From Pycnococcus provasolii (lineage: Eukaryota; Chlorophyta; Pseudoscourfieldiophyceae; Pseudoscourfieldiales), in assembly GCA_049487715.1 (NCBI GenBank), contig CP150579.1, positions 186,001-250,000 on the forward strand: DNA of 64,000 bases, read 5' to 3'. Below the pieces are notes generated by a model. It was not told the origin of the DNA, ran no database searches, and saw only the letters and a list, made by a program, of their open reading frames with translations. The first letter of the stretch is position 1; each line of letters opens with the position of its first letter. A program made the translations under genes and the position numbers. Positions 49,328 through 56,294 of this stretch are shown here, piece after piece.

Positions 49328-50131
49328 ATGTTGCGTGCTTGTTCCGTGTCGGGTCGTGGTGGTGAAGTGCACCACCACCGTCGTCGTTCTGCCACTCCCA
49401 CAGCATCAGTATCTGTCAACTCGTCGTCGTCGTCGTCGTCCTCACCATCTTCAGTCAACTCCTCGGACATTCGGCAACTCTTGTCTTTGTGCCGTGCTGA
49501 GACCCAAAAGAGAGCGGGTGGTGGTGCGACGCGACGCTCGCAAATTTTAAGTGTGGTGGAGAAGCTTGAGGCGAGTCAAAGTGGTTCCTTGAATTGGCCG
49601 CTCATCACGGGCGAGTGGGTTCTATTGTACACGGACGACGGAGACGGCGGAGCGCGGCAAGTGCCCGCCGAACGCTTGGCGTTCAACGTGCGCGACGCCC
49701 TCACGGCCGCAAGCGATACGGCTTACGAAACCATTCGAAAAGTTGCTCCAGAACTCGCGGGAGGAATTGGCACGACGACGGCGGCTCGTCAACAACTACC
49801 TTGTCAAATCATCGACGGCGAGAGAGGTACAGTAGTCAACCGTGGCTTGTTGCCACTCGCAGCAGACACGGAGGTGGAGGTGGAGGTGGCGGGTTCGCTA
49901 GAACGGGTCAACGAAACTGACGTGAGCGTTCGTTTTGAGCGGTTTTCTGTCAAACCGTCGATTCCAGGAGCGCCGGCGTTGGAGTTGCCGCTTGGTCCCG
50001 TGCCGTTTGTTGAGTGGTATCCCAACGCCGTGCTCAGTACCACGTACTTGGACGACACGATTCGAATCAACCGAGGTCGTACTTCGCTCTTCGTGACGGC
50101 CCGTCGGCGCAAGCCTCGATATGCTCTGTAA
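49328..50131 (+). CDS. PAP/fibrillin family protein 3
   Basis: 267 residues from the ATG at 49328 (MLRACSVSGRGGEV); the frame extends upstream only through a TCG repeat without an ATG. The leader is Ser/Arg/His-rich and long. The PAP domain is at about residues 45-260: IRQLLSLCRAETQKRAGGGA, LITGEWVLLYTDDGDGG, ERVNETDVSVRFERFSVK and the closing LSTTYLDDTIRINRGRTSLF. It is probably a plastoglobule or thylakoid lipid-associated protein. The right end of the MULE lies 72 bases upstream, so the gene's original promoter, probably shared with VPS38, is now 3 kb away. Expression may depend on transposon sequence. Confidence 0.86.
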   Translation: MLRACSVSGRGGEVHHHRRRSATPTASVSVNSSSSSSSSPSSVNSSDIRQLLSLCRAETQKRAGGGATRRSQILSVVEKLEASQSGSLNWPLITGEWVLLYTDDGDGGARQVPAERLAFNVRDALTAASDTAYETIRKVAPELAGGIGTTTAARQQLPCQIIDGERGTVVNRGLLPLAADTEVEVEVAGSLERVNETDVSVRFERFSVKPSIPGAPALELPLGPVPFVEWYPNAVLSTTYLDDTIRINRGRTSLFVTARRRKPRYAL

Positions 50132-50219
50132 AAAAGGTTTGCAAAAGGCTTTGTAGAAAAGTTACTTACTCGCGCGCAACAACAACGCCGCCCGCGCACT
50201 GTTGGGACGCGGCACATCT

Positions 50220-50711
50220 TCACAGTCCGAGGCGCTGTTCCATTGCTTGGTGCAGTCCACCGACGAGCTGACCACCTGCGCCGTCACGTTGCGAGCCGAT
50301 TGCCGGTGCGACCTCAGGCTCGTGGAAGAACGCCGCGACGCGTCCTTCCATGTTCGAAAACTGCGCGGCGTGTGGCAGGCGGTCGAGTTCGCCAGTCAGC
50401 GCCTGATATCCGAGGTACGACGTCGGGAGTCCGGGCAGACGCTGCGACGCACCAATCTTCGCGAGCATCTGCCTCTCGATAGTTTGCGACGCCGGCAGCG
50501 CCATGCCATATGCCGCCCTCTTCTCGACAAGAAGAGCCCGTTGGTTCGCTTTAGCGTTTTGTTCGCATCGCGCGATGGCTGCCATAGATGAGGAGGTGGA
50601 GGGCACATCGATTTGCGTCTCCGCCTTGATGCGAGATAAGCCCATGGTAAGGGCGGAGTCCGTGGATGACGCGTGGAGGAAGGGCGCAGACATGGAGGAC
50701 GACGACGCCAT
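50220..50711 (-). CDS. UMP1: Proteasome maturation factor UMP1
   Basis: 163 residues from the ATG at 50711. UMP1 (POMP) is a chaperone of 20S proteasome assembly that is degraded as the first substrate. Family features: ALTMGLSRIKAETQIDVPST near the start, ASQTIERQMLAKIGASQRLP and GLPTSYLGYQALTGELDRL in the middle, and GLHQAMEQRLGL at the C-terminus (compare MEVRLGL in plants). The usual FEDYL segment after GELD is replaced by LPHAAQFSNMEGRVAAFF. Length is close to plant UMP1. Divergent from prohibitin over 211 bases. Confidence 0.82.
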   Translation of the reverse strand: MASSSSMSAPFLHASSTDSALTMGLSRIKAETQIDVPSTSSSMAAIARCEQNAKANQRALLVEKRAAYGMALPASQTIERQMLAKIGASQRLPGLPTSYLGYQALTGELDRLPHAAQFSNMEGRVAAFFHEPEVAPAIGSQRDGAGGQLVGGLHQAMEQRLGL

Positions 50712-50922
50712 GGTTAGTTAAGAACCACCTGAGAGGGAGAATGAGAATGAGAATGAGAATGAGGAGGAGGGCGGACGGGCAAAACCCTAGCTAAGGTACT
50801 TTTCAGAGCCCTTCTGGGGATCCCCTCTTGCATGCCTTACACTGGTGCAAGGAGCCGCCACCTCTTCTTGGCCCCCTCGCCACTCGTTTTTCGTTTTCGT
50901 TCTTCTCGTTCTTCGCAGCAGC
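50712..50922. promoter_or_regulatory. UMP1-prohibitin bidirectional promoter
   Basis: A 211-base spacer with a (GAATGA)n microsatellite at about 50737-50765 and an AAAACCCTAGC telo-box-like site at about 50782. Confidence 0.45.
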
Positions 50923-51795
50923 ATGGACCCGCAGCAGCTGCGCAACGTCAAGCTGCCGTCGTCCGGCGCGGCGGGTGCCGTCGCGCGCTCTGTCGCACTC
51001 GCGGGGGTGGGGCTCTACGCGCTGTCGCAGTCGCTGTACAACGTCGAGGGAGGACAGCGAGGGATCATTTACAACCGCCTCACCGGAATCGCCGAAAAGG
51101 TGAAACCCGAGGGAACGCACGTGCTCATACCGTGGATCGAACGTGCGACTATCTTTGACGTAACCGCGCGACCGAACGTCGTGCAGAGTGTCTCAGGTAG
51201 CAGGGACCTGCAGATGGTGAACATGAGCCTTCGCGTGCTCACGCGACCGCAGGTGGACCTGCTGCCGTGGATCTACCAAAACCTCGGAACGGACTACGCA
51301 GAGCGCGTACTCCCGTCCATCATCCACGAGACTCTCAAGTCCGTCATTGCGCAGTACAACGCCAGCCAGCTCATCACGCAGCGTGAGCAGGTGAGCAAGG
51401 AAATCCGCGCGGTTCTCGTGAAGCGTGCGGCTCACTTCCACATCGCCGTCGACGACGTTTCCATCACACAGCTCACTTTCGGTCGCGAATACACGGCTGC
51501 GGTAGAGCGCAAGCAAGTGGCGCAGCAGGATGCTGAGCGCGCGCGGTACATCGTGCAAAAGGCGGAGCTGGACAAAAAGGCGGCTGTCGTCAAGGCGGAG
51601 GGAGAGGCGGAGGCGGCGACGCTCATTGGCCGAGCAACGGCGAACAACCCTTCGTTCATGACACTGCGAAAGATTGACGCGGCTCGTGACATTGCTCAGA
51701 CAGTCTCGCAGTCAGCAAACCGTGTATACCTTAACGCGGATAACTTGCTTCTGAATAAGCTCGAGGACGACAGCATGAACACAACGAAGAAGTGA
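50923..51795 (+). CDS. Prohibitin-2 (PHB2 type), mitochondrial
   Basis: 290 residues from the ATG at 50923; the frame upstream is a hydrophobic leader fragment without family similarity. Prohibitins form ring complexes in the mitochondrial inner membrane that scaffold proteases and respiratory assembly. N-terminal anchor: VARSVALAGVGLYALSQSLY. SPFH domain: NVEGGQRGIIYNRLTGIAEK, GTHVLIPWIERATIFDVTAR and PNVVQSVSGSRDLQMVNMSL. Coiled-coil: AVERKQVAQQDAERARYIVQ. Ending: NRVYLNADNLLLN. The extended PHB2-like start and the VYLNAD segment favour PHB2 over PHB1. Confidence 0.93.
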   Translation: MDPQQLRNVKLPSSGAAGAVARSVALAGVGLYALSQSLYNVEGGQRGIIYNRLTGIAEKVKPEGTHVLIPWIERATIFDVTARPNVVQSVSGSRDLQMVNMSLRVLTRPQVDLLPWIYQNLGTDYAERVLPSIIHETLKSVIAQYNASQLITQREQVSKEIRAVLVKRAAHFHIAVDDVSITQLTFGREYTAAVERKQVAQQDAERARYIVQKAELDKKAAVVKAEGEAEAATLIGRATANNPSFMTLRKIDAARDIAQTVSQSANRVYLNADNLLLNKLEDDSMNTTKK

Positions 51796-51909
51796 AATGT
51801 TTTTTCTGTGTAAAGCAAGTCGTTGATTCCTTCTCTAGAAAAACAAACAAACAAACAAACAACTCTGGGATAAAAAAAAGAAAAGGAGGGAGGAGAAGAA
51901 TTGGTGGTG

Positions 51910-54141
51910 TTACGCCGGCTTAGCGAAGAGCGAGCCTTCCCAGCTAACGTGGTTGAAGCGATCAGCTGGAATGCCCTCCACCTTCGGCTTGGAATCCGCA
52001 TTCGCATTTTTCGCAGGCTTGTTCGCGCGCTTGTCCTTTTTCTCTGCGTCTGATGACGAAGATGGCTCCTTGTCGCCACCACCAGCCTCCTGCGCGGGGT
52101 ACTTTGCCAAGGCATCCTTCCAAGTGAAAGTCGATCGAAGCGCGCAGAGCTTCTGCAGAATTCCAACGACGTCCTTCGACGGCACGCGAATCTGCTTTGT
52201 GCTGTCACGCTCGCGCATTGTCACGGACTTATCCTCAAGCGTCTGACCATCCACCGTCACGGCGAACGGAACGCCGAGCTCGTCTGTTCGCGCGTACTTC
52301 TTTCCTATGGAAACGCCAGTCGTGTCGAGCGTGTTCGAAATGCCGCCCACGCTGAGCTCGGTGCCGAGCGCCGTGGCGAAGTCGTTGTACGCGTCCTTGT
52401 TCAGCAGAGGGAACACCGTGCACTTGATGGGCGCGGAGAGTGGCGTGAAGCGGAACACGATCTTCTGGTCGTCGCCGTCGCGCGTGTACAAGCAGTGCTC
52501 CCACATGCAGTACATGATGCGGCCGATGCCGAACGACGGCTCGATCACGCCGGGCGTGAAGTTGCGGCCCGTTTCCTTCTTCTGCACCGTCTTCACCACC
52601 ACCCATGCACTCTCCAACGCCACCACGCGTCCATCCGGGAGCGTGATGGACGCGCCGCCGCTCGCGAGGTCGCTCTGCAGCTTCGCGAGCCCCTCCTGCG
52701 ACATTGTGGCCATCACCTCCATCGCAATCTTACCATCACCCTTGAGCGCCTTGCCAATAAGCTGCTTATTCGGCGCCGCCTCTAGCTTTTCCACCACCAC
52801 CGGTTTCGCGTACGCCTCGAACGCGTCCAGATCTGTCTTACTGGCAACGGCGTGCGCCTTGAGATCAAACGCGCTGCGGTCGGCAATACCCACGCACTCC
52901 GTCCATCCGTACGAGCATTCAATCTCGGCATCCCAGCAGTCGCACGCGTAGTGCGCCATCTCGTGCGTGAGATGTTGCCTGAACCGCAGCCGCCTGATGT
53001 CGACGCCAATCGCCTCGAGGAAGAGATGCGTTCGTGCCATGTAGTACGCCAGCGTCTCGTTGTTGATCATTCCCTCGTCCACGGCAGCCTTCATTGTCTT
53101 CTTCACTGGCTTCTTCGACTCGCCCATCTGCTGCTCGCGTCCGTACAAGCTCAGCTCGACGTTTGCCACCTCCTTGAATTTGTGGTGAGCCTTGTCGGAC
53201 GGGTTGACGAAGTGCTCGATTTCCGCCTGCGTGAACTGGCGCACGCGCAGCAGGCCAGCCTTGGGCGAGATTTCGTTGCGGTAGCTCTCGCCAATCTGCG
53301 CCGCGGCAAATGGCAGTTTCCCTCCATTAAAGTAGTACAGGTCTCTGAAGTTCGTGAAGATGCCCTGCGCCGTCTCGGGGCGTAGAAAACCCTTCATGTA
53401 TCCGCTTGGTCCGATCTGCGTTGCAAACATCAGGTTGAACGGGTACGGGTCGCTGATCGGATTCCCCGTCTCCGGCGCGGTGATGTTGTAGTTTTTCAGC
53501 TGTTCGCCAAGCTGCTTCTCGTCGAGCTCGTCGATGATCGTCTTCAGGTTCAGCGCCTCCTTCTTACGTTCTGCGCTCTCCTTCGGATCCTCCATAATCT
53601 TCTCGAGCGCATCCTCGAGCAGGTGGTCGGCGCGGAACGGCTCGTTCGTGACGGTGTCTGTGACCATGAGGTCCGTGAACCTGTCAACGTGCCCACTCGC
53701 CTTTAGCACGGGTTCCGGCGTGACTGCAGGGCACTCCACCTCGAGCATAGACTCGTTGACGACGAAGTGCTGTCTCCAGAACGCGAGAAGGTTCGCCTTG
53801 ATGGCGCACCCCGGCGGCCCAAGGTCGAAGAGTCCGGATACTCCTCCATAGATTCTGAACGACGGAACGACGAAGAGCCTCCTTTCGAGTGCGTCGTTGA
53901 GGATACGACGCGTTTCTTCTTTGTTGACGACGCCTGTCGCACCTCCTTGTGCTTGAAGATCTTTTAGGAGAGCCGCGAGGGATGCCTTGCGTTCTTTGAG
54001 GACTTCGACGGCGGCAGTGACGTCTTCTTTCGTGATGCCAGGTTTCCCCGCCTTTAAGTCCGCTTTCAGAGCACGCACGAGATCCCCTTGTGCATTTGTG
54101 GCAGCTTCCGCCGCGGCGACGTCGTCAGCGGTGATGGACAT
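51910..54141 (-). CDS. Glycyl-tRNA synthetase, eukaryotic alpha2 type
   Basis: 743 residues from the ATG at 54141 (MSITADDVAAAEAATNAQGD). It charges tRNA-Gly and is a class II synthetase. A WHEP-like helical hairpin spans residues 4-60 (QGDLVRALKADLKAGKPGIT). Core: RRLFVVPSFRIYGGVSGLFD; motif 2 region IGESYRNEISPKAGLLRVRQ with FTQAEIEHFV; CDCWDAEIECSYGWTECVGI; motif 3 GVIEPSFGIGRIMYCMWEH. The anticodon-binding domain follows (LSAPIKCTVFPLLNKDAYND) and a Lys/Ser-rich tail. The frame extends 121 codons further upstream, but that stretch includes a GGGGATC minisatellite and reads as promoter, so I prefer the ATG at 54141. Whether it also serves an organelle is open. Confidence 0.95.
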   Translation of the reverse strand: MSITADDVAAAEAATNAQGDLVRALKADLKAGKPGITKEDVTAAVEVLKERKASLAALLKDLQAQGGATGVVNKEETRRILNDALERRLFVVPSFRIYGGVSGLFDLGPPGCAIKANLLAFWRQHFVVNESMLEVECPAVTPEPVLKASGHVDRFTDLMVTDTVTNEPFRADHLLEDALEKIMEDPKESAERKKEALNLKTIIDELDEKQLGEQLKNYNITAPETGNPISDPYPFNLMFATQIGPSGYMKGFLRPETAQGIFTNFRDLYYFNGGKLPFAAAQIGESYRNEISPKAGLLRVRQFTQAEIEHFVNPSDKAHHKFKEVANVELSLYGREQQMGESKKPVKKTMKAAVDEGMINNETLAYYMARTHLFLEAIGVDIRRLRFRQHLTHEMAHYACDCWDAEIECSYGWTECVGIADRSAFDLKAHAVASKTDLDAFEAYAKPVVVEKLEAAPNKQLIGKALKGDGKIAMEVMATMSQEGLAKLQSDLASGGASITLPDGRVVALESAWVVVKTVQKKETGRNFTPGVIEPSFGIGRIMYCMWEHCLYTRDGDDQKIVFRFTPLSAPIKCTVFPLLNKDAYNDFATALGTELSVGGISNTLDTTGVSIGKKYARTDELGVPFAVTVDGQTLEDKSVTMRERDSTKQIRVPSKDVVGILQKLCALRSTFTWKDALAKYPAQEAGGGDKEPSSSSDAEKKDKRANKPAKNANADSKPKVEGIPADRFNHVSWEGSLFAKPA

Positions 54142-54518
54142 GACCGAGACGTTGTATTGTGACCAACTGGAAGTCTGGAACCGCCGCCGGTGCAGGCAGT
54201 CCGACGGGTCCCAAAACAAAGGCAAATGCGGGTTTTCCCGTTGTGATCTGACCACCTGGGCAATGCAATGCAGTGGGTCCCCTCCCCAGAACCTCCCAGG
54301 CAGCCTCCCCCGACTAATCAATTCACGTGGGGATACCGGTATAATAAATATGGTAGGAGGAAAACATACATCGGGGATCGGGGATCGGGGATTGGGGATC
54401 GGGATCGTCGATGGATGCGATCTTCTGATGCGATCCCTTAAGGGTAACTTGGGGCAACAGCCAGCCGCCTTTTGGCTTTTTGTAGTGCGATAGTGCGATA
54501 GCAATTGCGTTTTGGTGA
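54142..54518. promoter_or_regulatory. Divergent promoter, GlyRS and AAAP transporter
   Basis: A 377-base spacer with a GGGGATC(GG/T) minisatellite of five to six units at about 54371-54409. Confidence 0.5.
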
Positions 54519-56108
54519 ATGATGATGAACATCAAAGCTCCGTCCATGTTATCTTCGCAGGCGTCGCAGGCGTCGTCGTCGCATATGGTGGGTTGCAGTA
54601 AGGCTTCCCGTAGTCGTCCTGCGACGTCACGGAATCGGTGCTCACGCACACAAACAGTTCAAAAGGCGGCTTGTGCCTCTTTCGTTCATGGGGGCTCATC
54701 ATCATCATCATCATCGTCATATGCGCGAAGAGTGTGCGCCGCCTCGTGTGACGCACCTTTGTTTGACAAAAACGATATCAAGGATGCGACAGCGGTGGTT
54801 GGAGTTCAGGCACGACGACGACGAACTGGTGTTGTCACCAAGTGCTCAGCCGCGGCGTCCGTACCTGCCAGCGACGCAACACCACCTGCCGAGACACAGC
54901 AGTCGTCAACAGCCGGAAGTCAGAACACCGCCACTCCCACGGACGCCATCATCAACGTCGTTAAGGCAATCATGGGCGCCGGCGCGTTCGCCCTGCCTTG
55001 GGCATTCACGCAAGGAGGACTGATCCTCACGCCCATTGCGCTCGTTGTCAGCTGCATACTCTCGCTGTACTCGCTCAGCATGCTGTGCCGAGCAACGGAC
55101 CTCGCCGTGACGAACAACCTCGCGACGACGGAGGAGGTGGCAAACTATTCCGGAGTGGCGAAAGCTGCCATGGGGAAAGTTGGAAACAGACTGACCGTTT
55201 TCATGAACCTCATCACCGTCTTCGGTATTGCGTGCGCCTACCTCGTGTTCCTTGCCAACACCATCGGAAGCACGCCATTTGCAAGCGGGTTCTCAAACAA
55301 GGCGCTCATCTACGGCATGATGCCGTTCATGTGTGCGCTGTCGTGGCTGAGGCAACTGGGAGGTGTGTCCATCATCAGCGCATTTGGAAACTTCACCGTC
55401 GTCCTGGGCATGTCGTTCGTGACGTGGTACGCAAGCGGACTCATGACGCCCACGTCGATGAGCGCACTGCCGATGTTTAACCTGAGCGCGTTCTCGAAGT
55501 TCTTCGGACCCGTCGCCTTCCTCTTCTTCACGCACTTCAGCCTTCCCACCGTTCGAGGTGGTATGGCGGAGCCAAAAAAGTTCTTCAATGCCGCCGTCGT
55601 TGGATTCGTGCTCTGCGGTGTCGTCAGCATACTCTTTGGTGCGTATGCCGCCATCGCATTCGGCCCGAGCGTGCCAAGCGTCGTTGTGGCGGCGCTTGAG
55701 GGAAGTTCGATGGCCACGATTGTGAAACTTCTTCTGTGCGCTAATCTGCTGAGCACCTTCCCCGTCGTCGCACGATCCGCATTTCTCATCCTCGAGAATC
55801 TCATGCTCGTGCACACGGATCCAGAGGCTGCCAAGGCGGGCAAGGAGCTCGGCACAGTGCCGGCGCTTGCCATTCGCACCGCTTTCGTCGTATTTGCGGC
55901 AGTGATCTCCGCATCCATTCCCAACTTTGGCGTCGTCACCAGCTTCGTGGGAGGCTTCTGCTGTGCCGTGCTGACACTCGTTCTTCCACCCGTTATGCTG
56001 CACTTCATCACGAAAAAGTCAGGCAAGTCGCTCGGTGCGGAAGCACCACTCGTGTGGATGACGTTTCTCATCGGAGTCGCTTGCTCGATCGCATCTGTCG
56101 TGCTCTAA
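54519..56108 (+). CDS. AAAP-family transporter with plastid-type leader
   Basis: 529 residues from the ATG at 54519. The N-terminal ~140 residues are Ser/Arg/Cys/Ala-rich and look like a plastid transit peptide plus linker (ASFVHGGSSSSSSSSYARRV). The rest has about eleven membrane spans of the amino acid/auxin permease family: DAIINVVKAIMGAGAFALPW with the conserved GxGxxxLP-like turn, LISLYSL-type second span, NRLTVFMNLITVFGIACAYL, and the ending FVGGFCCAVLTLVLPPVMLH. Members of this family in other algae sit in plasma membrane, vacuole or plastid envelope. The leader here favours the plastid envelope. The substrate is probably an amino acid, but cannot be read from the sequence. Confidence 0.83.
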   Translation: MMMNIKAPSMLSSQASQASSSHMVGCSKASRSRPATSRNRCSRTQTVQKAACASFVHGGSSSSSSSSYARRVCAASCDAPLFDKNDIKDATAVVGVQARRRRTGVVTKCSAAASVPASDATPPAETQQSSTAGSQNTATPTDAIINVVKAIMGAGAFALPWAFTQGGLILTPIALVVSCILSLYSLSMLCRATDLAVTNNLATTEEVANYSGVAKAAMGKVGNRLTVFMNLITVFGIACAYLVFLANTIGSTPFASGFSNKALIYGMMPFMCALSWLRQLGGVSIISAFGNFTVVLGMSFVTWYASGLMTPTSMSALPMFNLSAFSKFFGPVAFLFFTHFSLPTVRGGMAEPKKFFNAAVVGFVLCGVVSILFGAYAAIAFGPSVPSVVVAALEGSSMATIVKLLLCANLLSTFPVVARSAFLILENLMLVHTDPEAAKAGKELGTVPALAIRTAFVVFAAVISASIPNFGVVTSFVGGFCCAVLTLVLPPVMLHFITKKSGKSLGAEAPLVWMTFLIGVACSIASVVL

Positions 56109-56252
56109 TAATATAGTGGTGAGTGAGATCAGGCATCTCGGGAAAGGCTTTCAGTAATGTAAACACGAAACATGCTGAAAAACGGTAAACTTTACACAAA
56201 AAAATTCAAATTTTCCTTTTTTTTTTGGCTCTTTTATAAAGAAGAAAAGTGT

Positions 56253-56294
56253 TGATCAGTTGCCGAGGTCGAGTGATCAGTTGCCGAGGTCGAG
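56253..56294 (-). repeat. 21-bp tandem duplication over the amylase stop codon
   Basis: TGATCAGTTGCCGAGGTCGAG occurs twice in succession (56253-56273, 56274-56294). On the minus strand each copy encodes LDLGN and a stop, so the real C-terminus is duplicated just after itself. Confidence 0.9.

Noticed and set aside
54142-54504. Longer N-terminus for glycyl-tRNA synthetase as an organelle leader
   Set aside because: It would translate a GGGGATC minisatellite and Pro-rich promoter sequence; the ATG at 54141 starts directly before the WHEP-like domain. Not excluded without cDNA.
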